A DNA stretch of 35,045 nt from Igneacidithiobacillus sp041146875 (GCF_041146875.1 NZ_JBFRXP010000025.1:1-35045); one strand, 5' to 3'. Positions 24,352 through 33,841 are shown, counted from the first letter of the stretch. Notes: generated by a model from the sequence alone, not told the origin. Program-made: numbers and translations.

Positions 24352-26565
24352 TTAGCTAGCAAGCAATTTTTCGGCTTCACTTTGTTGCTCGGGGCTACCA
24401 TCGCGCCGAACTTCTTCGAGTAATTCCCGTGCTGCTTCGCTATCCCCCATCTCGACGTAGGCCTTTGCCAAATCTAGTTTGGTACCGACAGCATCCCAAT
24501 CAGCAGCACTCGCAAGCTTCGCGCTCTGTTGGATTGGCTCCTCCGCAACTGTCGTTGCACTCGCCGCAGTTTCTGCGAGCTCAGGATCCCCGTGCATCTC
24601 ATGGGTATCGTCAGCGAGATGCAAACCCACCTCATGGTCTTGATCCAATGCGCGGAACTGCTCGTTCATTTCATCCAGCATTTTTTGATGCGCATCGGTC
24701 CAAGCCGGCTCTTCTTCGGTACTGACCGGCTCAGCGCTGTTTCCCCAAGAACCAAAATCGAAATCCAATTTTTCCGCATCCGAGCTAGCTGGTTGCTCCA
24801 GGTTTCCCGCGGTCGACTCCAACTCGGGCGTAGAAGCCGCCGCTACCGTGCTCCCCTCCGCATCGTTCTTTTCCTCTACAAATAAAGCGTTACCTGGGAA
24901 AAGCTCGCGGCCTTTACCAGCGATTTCCTGCCAATCCGCGTTGTTCGGCCCGAAGCGACTACGCAGCCGCTCGGCAAGATCCAGGAAATCACCACGACGA
25001 TCCGTTTCTGCAAAAAGAGCAAGCAAACGAACGTAGAGCTCTCGCCGGCGGGGATTAGTTTCCAGGGCTTCCTGCAAAACGGTAATCGCTTGCTCTGTTT
25101 TTCCGTACGTCTGATACAAGTCGGCCTGTTCGAGTGGATCAACATCAAAACTATCGTGATCATCCTCCAGTTCCGATGGCTCTGATGCAGTAAAACTACT
25201 GCCTGCAAATTCTGTATCCGCTGCTGGCAAAGCTTCGGGCAGCATGGCAGGCGCGGGCGCAGGAGTGAAAGCCGGGGCTGATGCGGGAGCAGGCGTAGTT
25301 ACTGCTGGTGCTGGTGCTGGTGCTGGTGCTGGTGCTGGTGCTGCATTGCGGGGTGCCGTCCCCAGAGCCGTCAACTTGGACGAGATTTCCCGTTGTCGAC
25401 CTGCAGCCTGTTCCTGACGCCGATACATCCAGATAAACAACAACAGCAACAACAGATTGCCGCCCAAGGATACCCACAGCAAGGGCGGGAAGCCCGATGC
25501 CGTGTTGCGGGACATTTTGCTAATTTCTACTGCCTGCGACGCTAATTGTTGCTGAGCGAGCGCAAGGCGCGCCTCAACACCATGTAGGGAGTCTTGTAAG
25601 CCTTCGATCTTAGCGCTATCGGGGTTAGACACAACCGGAGCCACGGTGCCTGTAGCATTCACCACCGGCGTAACCACCGCTGTTTTCGCCGCTGAAGTCA
25701 CTGGGGCGCTGGTCAGACTCAGTGCTGTCGCAATCCCGCCAGGACTGCTGGCATTCGCTGTGAGTGGTGTTGGAGCTGCTACGACGGCAGTTTTTGCTGC
25801 GGTCTGTTTTACGCTTGTCGTCACTGCCGGCAACTGTTCTTTCTGATGTAGCAGAGTGGCGGCTTGCAACGGATTCAGAGCCCGCACTTCCTGAATACCA
25901 GGGACCTTCAGCACGACACCGGCAACCAGTTTAGATGGGTCGCCTTGTAGGAACGCCATGGGATTCGCTTTGAATAGCGCAGCCATGGCTTGTTGTTGAC
26001 TGACCCGAGGATTGCGATTCAATTGCTGAGCAATTTGGTACAACGAGCTCCCCATAGGTACAGGACCATATTGGTCCGTGCTCGACCAACCGTTACGGTT
26101 ACGTATGGGCATCTGCGCTGACGGAGCTCTGCTCGCGACCATCGAGGGTGCAGGTAATGCAGTACGTTGTGGAACATTATAAGTTCCGGGGTATGCTTGG
26201 TACTCGCGCACCATCTGCCCACCCGCCCAATCCAGCTGGACAAGGAAGGGAGTAGCGCCCGGAGCAAGGGGCATAGGGCTATTAATAAGAATCGCTGGCT
26301 CATCGCCAGTACGCACAGAGAATTGCCAGTTTTGCGTTACCGCAGCAAGCGGCAAATGAATCATCTCATAGGCTGACGAACCTGCAAGTCGCGCACTCAA
26401 ATCCGCGAGCTGGTTTGGATGCGCGCTATGGATGGAGATTTCTGCCCGGAAGGGTTCTCCTGGGCCAGACAAGACCACAAGATTTCCAAGGCCTATTGCC
26501 TGCGCAATCCCTGGTAGCACGAGGCCCAGAGAAAGCAGTGTCTGCATCCAGTCTTTTTTGTTCAT
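24352..26565 (-). CDS. fimV: FimV/HubP family polar landmark protein
   Basis: The protein has 737 residues. In order: a signal peptide (about 1-23, ending GIAQA); the FimV N-terminal domain (LGNLVVLSGPGEPFRAEI); a LysM-like segment (GSSLYQIAQQLNRNP to KVPG); an Ala/Thr/Val-rich linker; a predicted coiled coil (KIEGLQDSLHGVEARLALAQ); a membrane segment (LLWVSLGGNLLLLLLFIWMY); an Ala-Pro repeat tract; and an acidic cytoplasmic half with a TPR (QADLYQTYGKTEQAITVLQEAL). It ends with the conserved FimV C-terminal motif (LDLAKAYVEMGDSEAARELLEEV). FimV/HubP proteins organise the cell pole, type IV pili and chemoreceptors. The start at 26565 has GGGGAGAAGG upstream. Confidence 0.93.
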   Translation of the reverse strand: MNKKDWMQTLLSLGLVLPGIAQAIGLGNLVVLSGPGEPFRAEISIHSAHPNQLADLSARLAGSSAYEMIHLPLAAVTQNWQFSVRTGDEPAILINSPMPLAPGATPFLVQLDWAGGQMVREYQAYPGTYNVPQRTALPAPSMVASRAPSAQMPIRNRNGWSSTDQYGPVPMGSSLYQIAQQLNRNPRVSQQQAMAALFKANPMAFLQGDPSKLVAGVVLKVPGIQEVRALNPLQAATLLHQKEQLPAVTTSVKQTAAKTAVVAAPTPLTANASSPGGIATALSLTSAPVTSAAKTAVVTPVVNATGTVAPVVSNPDSAKIEGLQDSLHGVEARLALAQQQLASQAVEISKMSRNTASGFPPLLWVSLGGNLLLLLLFIWMYRRQEQAAGRQREISSKLTALGTAPRNAAPAPAPAPAPAPAVTTPAPASAPAFTPAPAPAMLPEALPAADTEFAGSSFTASEPSELEDDHDSFDVDPLEQADLYQTYGKTEQAITVLQEALETNPRRRELYVRLLALFAETDRRGDFLDLAERLRSRFGPNNADWQEIAGKGRELFPGNALFVEEKNDAEGSTVAAASTPELESTAGNLEQPASSDAEKLDFDFGSWGNSAEPVSTEEEPAWTDAHQKMLDEMNEQFRALDQDHEVGLHLADDTHEMHGDPELAETAASATTVAEEPIQQSAKLASAADWDAVGTKLDLAKAYVEMGDSEAARELLEEVRRDGSPEQQSEAEKLLAS
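25304..25339 (-). repeat. Six perfect copies of a 6-bp repeat in fimV
   Basis: GCTGGT is repeated six times without error, followed by the partial copy GCTG; on the coding strand it gives alternating Ala-Pro. Being in-frame hexamers, changes in copy number would alter only the length of the Ala-Pro hinge after the membrane segment, not the frame. Length variation between strains is likely. Confidence 0.85.
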
Positions 26566-26639
26566 CCTTCTCCCCTCTCCATGGCGAATCGCACGGTTGC
26601 GCCAGAACCACTCATGCTGTCGAACAACATAACCAGTCG

Positions 26640-27662
26640 TTATAGATAGTCGCGAATCAATATCTCTGCAATCTGCACACTGTTCAGAGCTGCGCCTTTA
26701 CGGATATTGTCGGCCACTACCCAGAAATTCAACCCACGCTCATGACTGCAATCCTCGCGAATGCGTCCCACCAGGGTCGCATCCTTACCCGCGGAATCCA
26801 GGGCCGTGGGCCAACCACCTGCTTCCTGTTCATCTAGGATCTGTACCCCGGGAGCGTCGTTCAATAGTTCGCGCAGTTGTACGGCACTCATTTTTTCCCT
26901 GGTGACCACATTGACGGCTTCGGAATGACCATAAAAAACAGGTACGCGTACACAGGTAGCACTGAGGGATAAGTCCGCGATCTCGAGAATCTTGCGGCTT
27001 TCCCAAAGCATTTTCATTTCTTCTTTGGTGTAGCCATTGTCCTGAAAGATATCGATCTGGGGCAGGCAGTTAAAGGCAATCTGTTTGGGAAACACGGTCG
27101 GCGGCACTTCTTCTTGCTTGAAAATGCCCAAAGTCTGCCGCCCCAATTCCTGAATGGCACGACTGCCAGCACCACTCACCGCTTGATAGGTAGACACCAC
27201 CACTCGCTCCAAACCCACAGCATCGGCAATGGGCTTGAGCGCCAGCAACATCTGGATGGTCGAACAATTGGGATTGGCAATAATGCCGCGCGCTCGATAA
27301 TCGGCTATACGCTGCGGGTTCACCTCCGGCACCACCAGGGGAATATCGTCCTCGTAGCGATAGCGGGAGGTATTGTCGATCACCACGGCACCGGCTGCAG
27401 CAGCCTTGGGAGCATAGATTTCACTGGCAGAAGCGCCGGCGGAGAAGAGACCGATATCCACCCCCTGCCAGTCAAATTCTGCAGCATCGCGCACACGCAC
27501 GGCCTTGCCGGCAAAATCCAGCGCACCGCCTGCCGAGCGCTCACTCGCCAGCAGGATCAATTCGCTGACCGGAAAGTTCCGCTCCACCAGGATCTCCCGC
27601 ATGACCTCACCCACGGCCCCCGTTGCACCGAGGATGGCAACCTTATACGCATTTTTCTTCAC
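26640..27662 (-). CDS. asd: Aspartate-semialdehyde dehydrogenase
   Basis: Asd (340 aa) reduces aspartyl phosphate to the semialdehyde, the branch point to lysine/diaminopimelate, threonine and methionine. The NADP-binding start is VAILGATGAVGEVM, and the active Cys133 lies in IANPNCSTIQM. It begins with GTG at 27662, only 3 bp after the leuB stop, with GGAG at correct spacing. A gap of 74 bp separates it from fimV downstream. Confidence 0.96.
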   Translation of the reverse strand: MKKNAYKVAILGATGAVGEVMREILVERNFPVSELILLASERSAGGALDFAGKAVRVRDAAEFDWQGVDIGLFSAGASASEIYAPKAAAAGAVVIDNTSRYRYEDDIPLVVPEVNPQRIADYRARGIIANPNCSTIQMLLALKPIADAVGLERVVVSTYQAVSGAGSRAIQELGRQTLGIFKQEEVPPTVFPKQIAFNCLPQIDIFQDNGYTKEEMKMLWESRKILEIADLSLSATCVRVPVFYGHSEAVNVVTREKMSAVQLRELLNDAPGVQILDEQEAGGWPTALDSAGKDATLVGRIREDCSHERGLNFWVVADNIRKGAALNSVQIAEILIRDYL

Positions 27663-27665
27663 GTC

Positions 27666-28742
27666 TTATTCTCCTGCCCGCAATGCAGCCACGACCGCCT
27701 CACCCATGGCCTGAGTACCAATCACCTTTTCACCAGCACTGGCGATATCTGCGGTACGGTAACCTTGGTCTAACACACGCATAACCGCCGCCTCGATCCG
27801 TTCTGCCCATTTCGCCTGCTGCAGGGAATGGCGCAGCAGCATGGCCACCGACAGGATCGTGGCCAGGGGGTTGGCCTTGTTTTGCCCGGCGATATCTGGC
27901 GCCGAGCCATGGATGGGTTCGTACATTCCACGGCCTTCGCCCAAGGATGCCGAGGCCAACATGCCAATAGAGCCAGTGAGTTGGCTCGCTTCATCGGAGA
28001 GGATGTCACCAAACATATTGCCGGTAAGCAGCACGTCGAATTGCGCCGGGTAGCGAATAAGCTGCATCGCGGCGTTATCGACATACATGTGCTCGAGCTC
28101 GACATCGGGGTACTCTTTTGCCACCTCGGTCACCACTTCGCGCCACAGGCGCGTGGTTTCGAGGACGTTGGCCTTGTCCACGGAGCAAAGCTTGCGCCGT
28201 CGCCCCAGCGCCGCACGAAACGCGACATGGGCAATTCGGCGGATCTCCCCTTCGTCGTAAACCATGGTGTTGAAGCCACGACGCTTCCCGTTTACGACTT
28301 CCACCCCGCGCGGCTGACCGAAATAGATATCACCCGTCAGTTCACGCACCACCAGAATGTCGACATCTTGCACCAGTTCAGGACGCAAAGGCGAGGCCGA
28401 GAGGAGCTGTGGAAAGATTTGCGCGGGGCGCAGATTGGCATAGAGATCGAGTCCCTTGCGCAGCCGCAAGAGTCCCTGCTCCGGTCGCTGGGCTGGCGGC
28501 CGGGCATCCCATTTCGGCCCACCCACTGCACCCAAAAGCACGGCATCGGCACCCATCGCCAAGGCCAGAGACTGCTCGGGAAGCGGGTCGTCATGGGCAT
28601 CTAGGGCAGCACCACCGACCAATCCCTCGTCAATCTGCAATGGCATGGCAGCGAGCTCGGCGACCGTTTCCAAAACGCTGCGCGCCGCAGCGCTAATCTC
28701 GGGACCGATGCCGTCTCCAGGAAAAAAAGCGATTTTCTTCAT
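27666..28742 (-). CDS. leuB: 3-isopropylmalate dehydrogenase
   Basis: LeuB (358 aa) oxidises and decarboxylates 3-isopropylmalate in leucine synthesis. Signatures are FFPGDGIGPEI at the start, then DANVLE-like KANVLETTRLWREV and DNAAMQLIRYPAQFDVLLTGNMFGDILSDEASQLTGSIGML. YEPIHGSAPDIAGQNKANPLA, the NAD-binding region, follows. The start ATG 28742 has AAGGA upstream and overlaps the preceding gene's stop as ATGA. Confidence 0.96.
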   Translation of the reverse strand: MKKIAFFPGDGIGPEISAAARSVLETVAELAAMPLQIDEGLVGGAALDAHDDPLPEQSLALAMGADAVLLGAVGGPKWDARPPAQRPEQGLLRLRKGLDLYANLRPAQIFPQLLSASPLRPELVQDVDILVVRELTGDIYFGQPRGVEVVNGKRRGFNTMVYDEGEIRRIAHVAFRAALGRRRKLCSVDKANVLETTRLWREVVTEVAKEYPDVELEHMYVDNAAMQLIRYPAQFDVLLTGNMFGDILSDEASQLTGSIGMLASASLGEGRGMYEPIHGSAPDIAGQNKANPLATILSVAMLLRHSLQQAKWAERIEAAVMRVLDQGYRTADIASAGEKVIGTQAMGEAVVAALRAGE

Positions 28743-29290
28743 TCTTGCAAGTCCTTACGGTAGAGAATGCGGATAACAAAAGGATTTTCCGTGCCCGGAT
28801 GAGGGTTTTCCGGGATCTGGGTAAAGGCGTAAACGCCAGGGCCAAGACCGCTGGGATTGGCAGCCACCACCTCCTGCGCGGCTGTGGACGCCGTCTCCGG
28901 TTTCGCTAGGCTAAAGCGCAAGCCAACGGCCTCCGGGCGCTGTCGCGCTGCGTCAATGTACATCCTACGCGTGATTTCGCTGAACAAGACCTGAAAGAAC
29001 GCCGTCAGGGTATTCTCTTCTACTGGCGTTTCCGGGTGTTGCGCAAGAAAGGTACGCGCACTTTGGCGCGGTAGGAGGCGCAAAAACTCGGCTTGGATGG
29101 CAAATTCCAGTAAGTCTTTTTGCAGCTCGGGGGCATCGGGCAGGCGCCCAAAACCCTGGTAGTGAAGATAAAACAACGGCGCCGGCAAGGGCAGCTCATC
29201 CACCCGTCCCTGCGGCGGCACTCCGGCATCCACCACCGCACCGCGCGGCTGCATGTCCTGCCCCTTGCCCTTCAACCAGTCCCAAATTGC
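28739..29290 (-). CDS. Conserved-looking hypothetical protein of unknown function
   Basis: The family is not recognised. With a TTG start at 29290 (AAAGG about 10 nt upstream) the product has 183 residues beginning AIWDWLKGKGQDMQPRG; ATG 29254 is an alternative, and a frame up to 29425 would overlap mobA heavily. It is predicted soluble, with a Pro/Leu-rich middle (PLPAPLFYLHYQGFGRLPDAPELQKD), a helical region around EITRRMYIDAARQRP and a C-terminal strand region ending VIRILYRKDLQE. It overlaps leuB as ATGA, so it heads the leuB-asd transcription unit. It is divergent from mobA. A role linked to leucine synthesis is not supported by anything in the sequence. Confidence 0.6.
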   Translation of the reverse strand, partial: AIWDWLKGKGQDMQPRGAVVDAGVPPQGRVDELPLPAPLFYLHYQGFGRLPDAPELQKDLLEFAIQAEFLRLLPRQSARTFLAQHPETPVEENTLTAFFQVLFSEITRRMYIDAARQRPEAVGLRFSLAKPETASTAAQEVVAANPSGLGPGVYAFTQIPENPHPGTENPFVIRILYRKDLQE

Positions 29291-29351
29291 CAATGCGCGC
29301 CAACCTTTCCGAAAATTGCGCAAGAATAGCACAATGGCGGAGAATCCAGGT

Positions 29352-29939
29352 ATGGAGAATACGCAAGAACAAATTCTACTGCCGATCAGCGGCCTGCTCT
29401 TGGCGGGTGGTGCGGGTCGACGCATGGATCATCAAGACAAGGGCTGGGTCGGCTACCAGGGGCACCCCTTGGTGTTCCACGCCCTGCGCCCACTGCAAAG
29501 GCACGCGCGCACGATCCTAATTAGCGCCAATCGCAATCTCGAACGGTATGCCAGCCTCGGTTACCGGGTGCTGCCAGATGCGGAAAGTGGCTTTCCCGGC
29601 CCTCTGCATGGTCTGCTTACCGGGCTCGAGGCAGCACGACAGGACTGGCTCGTCTTCGTACCCGTGGATGCCCCCAACCTCCCCGAAGACTTGCTTTGGC
29701 AACTCTGGGAGCGGCGCAAGGGAGTACCACTGGTGTTGGCAGAAGACGAGCGTGACGTGATCCCGGTGATTGGCTTGATGCATCGTCGTCTCGCGAGCCC
29801 ACTACGACATTTCCTCGCGAGCGGACAACGCCGTGCCGGGGATTTTTTTGCCGCCATACCGCAGCACCGGCTGCCTCTTACCCTGCAAGAGGCGCAAAAC
29901 TGCAATCACCCCGCAGACCTGCAGGGAAGCGTTGCGTGA
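29352..29939 (+). CDS. mobA: Molybdenum cofactor guanylyltransferase
   Basis: MobA (195 aa) attaches GMP to molybdopterin to form the bis-MGD cofactor used by DMSO-reductase-family enzymes such as nitrate reductases and formate dehydrogenases. The nucleotide-binding start is LLLAGGAGRRMDHQDKGW, a variant of the usual LAGGxGxRMGGxDKGL, and VFVPVDAPNLP supplies the metal-binding Asp. The start at 29352 has GGAG nine nt upstream; ATG 29334 is a weaker choice. It overlaps mobB as GTGA. Confidence 0.92.
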   Translation: MENTQEQILLPISGLLLAGGAGRRMDHQDKGWVGYQGHPLVFHALRPLQRHARTILISANRNLERYASLGYRVLPDAESGFPGPLHGLLTGLEAARQDWLVFVPVDAPNLPEDLLWQLWERRKGVPLVLAEDERDVIPVIGLMHRRLASPLRHFLASGQRRAGDFFAAIPQHRLPLTLQEAQNCNHPADLQGSVA

Positions 29940-30421
29940 AGACGTTAGCAATTATAGGATATAGCGGATCTGGCAAGACCACCCTGCTCTGCGCTCTGAT
30001 CCCTTGGTTGCGCAAGGCTGGACTGCGCGTTGCGGCAATCAAGGCCACCCATCATGATGTCCGCTGGGATGAGCCGGGCAAGGACAGTTGGCGCTTACAA
30101 GAAGCGGGGGCCGAACCCCTCCTGCTCGTCGGACCACAACGCTGGTACCTGAATCGCGTGGCAGATCCGGGCAACTGGGCGGCCATGCTTGCCAGCCTGC
30201 AGCCGGAACCGGACCTGGTTTTGAGCGAAGGAAACCAGGACTGGCCCATCCCACGCTTACTTGTACATCGTGCGGCGTTGGAAAAAGGATTGCGTTGGGA
30301 TCCCGGCGATGACGTGTTGGCGGTGGCCAGCGATACGCCCCTGGATACGAGTGTACCCTGCCTGGATTTGAACGATCCTGCCGCAATCGCCCAATTTATA
30401 CTGCATTGGTACGGAGAATAG
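29936..30421 (+). CDS. mobB: Molybdopterin-guanine dinucleotide biosynthesis protein B
   Basis: MobB (161 aa) is a small GTP-binding partner of MobA. The P-loop is GYSGSGKTTLL near the N-terminus, then VAAIKATHHDVRWDEPGKDSWRLQEAGAE, the classical MobB motif, and VLSEGNQDWPIPRLLVHR. It starts with GTG at 29936, overlapping the mobA stop by 3 bp. moeA begins 4 bp after its stop. Confidence 0.93.
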   Translation: MKTLAIIGYSGSGKTTLLCALIPWLRKAGLRVAAIKATHHDVRWDEPGKDSWRLQEAGAEPLLLVGPQRWYLNRVADPGNWAAMLASLQPEPDLVLSEGNQDWPIPRLLVHRAALEKGLRWDPGDDVLAVASDTPLDTSVPCLDLNDPAAIAQFILHWYGE

Positions 30422-30425
30422 CCAT

Positions 30426-31664
30426 ATGGCAGCCTGCTGTGAGAATAACGAACACGACCCCAAGGCAAAGAGCGTGGAGGAGGCGCTGGAAATCATTCTG
30501 GATACTTCTGCACCGTTGCAAGATAGTGAATGGTTGCCCTTGGATGCCGCTCTCGACCGCATTCTCGCGCGCGACCAACGGGCGTCGAGCCCAATACCGG
30601 CCTGGCCCAATTCCGCCATGGACGGCTACGCCTTGCGCGCCGCAGATGGCGACGTACCGCGTACAGTTGTTGGTAGTTCGTTTGCCGGACATCCATTTGC
30701 GGGTAGCATTGCGAGCGGTGAGGCCATACGCATCATGACGGGCGCTATTGTGCCGGCAGATTGTGATACGGTGGTTCCGCAGGAGCAAACGGAGCGCGCC
30801 GGTGACACCGTGCGTTTTATCAGCGCGATTCGCGCCGGTGCCAACATTCGCGGCGTTGGGGAAGATCTGGCACCGGGGGAGTTGGCACTCGCAGCCGGTA
30901 CACAACTGCGCCCCAGCCAGATTGGCGTACTGGCCAGCCTAGGCTTAAGTGAGATCGAGGTCTTTCGACGTTTGCGCGTAGCCTTCTTTTCCACTGGCGA
31001 CGAGTTGCAGCCTCTGGGACGAGAATTACGTGCTGGCGAAATCTACGACAGCAACCGCCATAGTCTGCTTGCGCTCCTTCGCCGTCTTGGGGTCGAAGCG
31101 ATTGATCTTGGCCGGCTGCCAGACGATCCCGAGCGCATTGGCAACACCCTGCGGCACGCTGGCGAGAGTGCGGACGTCATCATTACCAGTGGTGGGGTGT
31201 CGGTAGGCGAGGCCGATTACATCGCCGAACTCTTGCAGCGCCAGGGGACCGTGCAGTTCTGGAAGATGAACATGAAACCTGGCCGTCCGCTAGCGTATGG
31301 ACGCATCGGCCAGGCGGACTTTTTTGGTCTACCCGGCAATCCGGTATCGACCATTGTCACTTTCTATCAGTTTGTTGCCCCGGCATTGCGCAAGCGCATG
31401 GGCTGCCGCGCGCCATGGACGGCGCCGCGCCTGCGCCTACCCTGCGCTATCGCCCTCAAAAAGAAACCGGGGCGCACTGATTTTCAGCGTGGTCAACTCC
31501 TACAGACTGCGGAAGGCCTGCAGGTGGTCCCAGTAAAAGCCCAGTCCTCGCACATTCTGACTGGGATGGCGCAGGCCGAGTGCTTCCTGATTCTCCCGGC
31601 AGATGCCGGTGATCTTCCAGCGGGGAGCATCGTCGACGTACAACTACTCGAAGGCATGGTTTGA
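30426..31664 (+). CDS. moeA: Molybdopterin molybdenumtransferase
   Basis: MoeA (412 aa) inserts molybdate into adenylated molybdopterin. Signatures are PNSAMDGYALR, IRIMTGAIVPADCDTVVPQE, FFSTGDEL, GEIYDSNRH, ITSGGVSVGEADY and FFGLPGNPVSTIVTF. The start has GGAG nine nt upstream. It is the third gene of mobA-mobB-moeA and is convergent with the PLD-like gene, with only 4 bp between the stop codons and no room for a separate terminator. Confidence 0.96.
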   Translation: MAACCENNEHDPKAKSVEEALEIILDTSAPLQDSEWLPLDAALDRILARDQRASSPIPAWPNSAMDGYALRAADGDVPRTVVGSSFAGHPFAGSIASGEAIRIMTGAIVPADCDTVVPQEQTERAGDTVRFISAIRAGANIRGVGEDLAPGELALAAGTQLRPSQIGVLASLGLSEIEVFRRLRVAFFSTGDELQPLGRELRAGEIYDSNRHSLLALLRRLGVEAIDLGRLPDDPERIGNTLRHAGESADVIITSGGVSVGEADYIAELLQRQGTVQFWKMNMKPGRPLAYGRIGQADFFGLPGNPVSTIVTFYQFVAPALRKRMGCRAPWTAPRLRLPCAIALKKKPGRTDFQRGQLLQTAEGLQVVPVKAQSSHILTGMAQAECFLILPADAGDLPAGSIVDVQLLEGMV

Positions 31665-31668
31665 TCAG

Positions 31669-32304
31669 CTAATCCAACCCATGACGTGCCGCGTATGGCG
31701 CAGAATGCGACCAGTGGTGGAGAAAATTTTGCGCATAGAGGGCGTTGAGCGGTGGGTTGCCGCGCAAAATCAACAGATTTTCGGCGTTAGCCTGTTCCGC
31801 CGCCTTGGTGAAGTTGAAACTGCCGGTGATGATTGTCGCATCATCAATGATCATTACCTTGTTGTGGGCAATGGCATGCTGATCGTCGATGCGCAGATTC
31901 ACGCCCTGATTGGCGAAAAAATCGGCAGCCGAATATTTCTGGCTTCGCTGACTCTTATCCAGTAGCACCCGCAGTTCTACCCCACGCTTTTGCGCCGCCA
32001 ACGCTGCCTTGGCGATTGGGGCACTGGTAAAACTATATGCCTGAATCCAGAGTCGATGTTGTGCCTGACTCATGGCCTGAATGATGGTATCCGTTGTGCC
32101 TGGTGGTGGCGAAAATGCCACCTCAATCGTCCCTTGGGCAGGGATGGTACTGGGCGACGCCGGTAATACTGCAGTCGCCTCTTGCCCTTGCTCCTGTACC
32201 AGATGCAAACCCGACCGCAGGTCCGCCGGCGCCAAAACCGCGAAGGCGCCAGAGGCCGCCCCCAACATCACCAACAAAGCCGCTAACCAGCGCCAAGTTT
32301 GCAT
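31669..32304 (-). CDS. Secreted phospholipase D-like nuclease (single HKD)
   Basis: The protein has 211 residues. The N-terminus is a signal peptide or membrane anchor (RWLAALLVMLGAASGAFAVLAPA), so it probably acts in the periplasm or outside. A single HKD motif is present: His147-x-Lys149-x4-Asp154 followed by GSFNF (161-165), as in the Nuc/EDTA-resistant endonuclease family, where two chains form one active site. The start at 32304 has GGGAG nine nt upstream; a frame to 32433 would remove the signal-peptide start. Likely roles are nucleic-acid scavenging or turnover. Confidence 0.88.
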   Translation of the reverse strand: MQTWRWLAALLVMLGAASGAFAVLAPADLRSGLHLVQEQGQEATAVLPASPSTIPAQGTIEVAFSPPPGTTDTIIQAMSQAQHRLWIQAYSFTSAPIAKAALAAQKRGVELRVLLDKSQRSQKYSAADFFANQGVNLRIDDQHAIAHNKVMIIDDATIITGSFNFTKAAEQANAENLLILRGNPPLNALYAQNFLHHWSHSAPYAARHGLD

Positions 32305-32422
32305 ATCCCTTCGCTCCCTTTCTGTGGGCGCATTCTTACCAAATCGTGACGCAGAGACAAGGCCTTGTTCGCAGTCCGAGAAATTCGTACCGTGTCTATC
32401 CAGCACCCGATCAGGAATGCCC

Positions 32423-33841
32423 ATGACCAGCATTGTATTGTTCCGAAACGATTTACGTTTGGATGATCATCCTGCCTTCGCCCATGCCGTAGTTCGCGGT
32501 GCTGTGCTGCCGGTATTTTTGAGCGATCCCACGGACGAACGTGGCGCTGCTTACCAGTGGTGGCAACGCCAAAGCCTTCGCACCCTGGAGACAAGGCTTG
32601 CTGCTCTCGGCCTGCCTTTGGTGTACCGACGCGGGGAGACTTTGACAATCATCAAGGAGCTGATCGAACAAAGTAGCGCCGATACCGTGCTCTGGAATCG
32701 ACGCTACGCCAGAGAACAACGCGATACCGACATGCACCTCAAAAACTGGCTGCGGGAGCATGGTATTACGGTAGAGTCCTTCCCCGGCGATACCCTTTGC
32801 GAACCCTGGAACCTGTTGCGCGACGGCACCCCCTACAAGGTATTTAGCCCGTTCTGGAAGCGCTTTTTGCGCGATGTCTCTGTCGATGTAGCGTTTTCCT
32901 GCCCGCAGCATGCGCAAGCTGCGGCCAGCATCCCATGTTCTGACAACCCCGATAGCTGGGGATGGGAGCCGCAGGCACCCGACTGGGCAAGCCGCTTCCG
33001 CAATCATTGGCAACCGGGCGAAAATGGCGCAATGGAGCGCCTGGAAGGGTTCATTGCTGACACGCTCGTGGACTATGCAAACGGACGCGACTTCCCCGCT
33101 GCTAATAAGGTATCGCGTTTGTCGCCGCACCTAGCGCATGGCGAAATCAGCCCGCGGCGCGTCTGGCAGCGTATGCAAGAGCTCACCACTGCCCAGCCAG
33201 AGCTACGTAAGGCAATCGATAAATTTCTGGCAGAGCTTGGCTGGCGCGAGTTTTCCTGGCACCTCCTCTATCACTTTTCGCAGCTACCTTACAGTCCTCT
33301 ACGCGAAGAGTTCGCGCAATTCCCTTGGTCTAAAAACGATGACCTGCTTGCAGCGTGGCAAAAGGGGCAAACCGGCTATCCGATTGTTGATGCCGGTATG
33401 CGCGAGCTCTGGCAGACCGGGTACATCCACAATCGCGTGCGCATGATCGTCGGTAGTTTCTTGGTAAAAGATCTACTTTTGCCCTGGCAACAGGGTGCGG
33501 TCTGGTTTTGGGATACCCTGGTCGACGCCTGCCCCGCCAACAACAATGCCTCCTGGCAGTGGGTGGCAGGCTGCGGTACCGATGCCGCCCCCTACTTTCG
33601 CGTCTTCAACCCCGTCCTGCAGGCGCAAAAATTTGATGGCGAGGGGAACTATCAACGGCGCTGGGTTCCTGAGCTCGCCAGATTACCCGACAAACTGCTG
33701 CCGGAGCCGTGGAGCGATCCTGCACTGTTGCAGGCACACGGTATCTGGCTTGGGGAGAGCTATCCTCGACCGCTCATCGACCACGCCATCGCACGCGAGC
33801 GGGCGCTGGCAGCCTTTGCAACACTCAAGGCCGAGCGCTGA
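32423..33841 (+). CDS. phrB: Deoxyribodipyrimidine photolyase (cryptochrome/photolyase family)
   Basis: The protein has 472 residues and would repair UV-induced pyrimidine dimers with light. The N-terminal antenna domain begins SIVLFRNDLRLDDHPAF. The FAD domain has FPAANKVSRLSPHLAHGEISPR, LGWREFSWHLLYHF, YPIVDAGMRELWQTGYIHNRVRM, and NNNASWQWVAGCGTDAAPYFRVFNP followed by AQKFD. This fits a class I CPD photolyase. The start at 32423 has AGGA at suitable spacing; ATG 32417 would lie too close to it. It is divergent from the PLD-like gene. Confidence 0.95.
   Translation: MTSIVLFRNDLRLDDHPAFAHAVVRGAVLPVFLSDPTDERGAAYQWWQRQSLRTLETRLAALGLPLVYRRGETLTIIKELIEQSSADTVLWNRRYAREQRDTDMHLKNWLREHGITVESFPGDTLCEPWNLLRDGTPYKVFSPFWKRFLRDVSVDVAFSCPQHAQAAASIPCSDNPDSWGWEPQAPDWASRFRNHWQPGENGAMERLEGFIADTLVDYANGRDFPAANKVSRLSPHLAHGEISPRRVWQRMQELTTAQPELRKAIDKFLAELGWREFSWHLLYHFSQLPYSPLREEFAQFPWSKNDDLLAAWQKGQTGYPIVDAGMRELWQTGYIHNRVRMIVGSFLVKDLLLPWQQGAVWFWDTLVDACPANNNASWQWVAGCGTDAAPYFRVFNPVLQAQKFDGEGNYQRRWVPELARLPDKLLPEPWSDPALLQAHGIWLGESYPRPLIDHAIARERALAAFATLKAER

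Noticed and set aside
25196..25477. Repeat-rich tract in fimV as a possible CRISPR or minisatellite
   Set aside because: It is a coding hexamer tract (Ala-Pro) with no spacers; no CRISPR array is present anywhere in the window.
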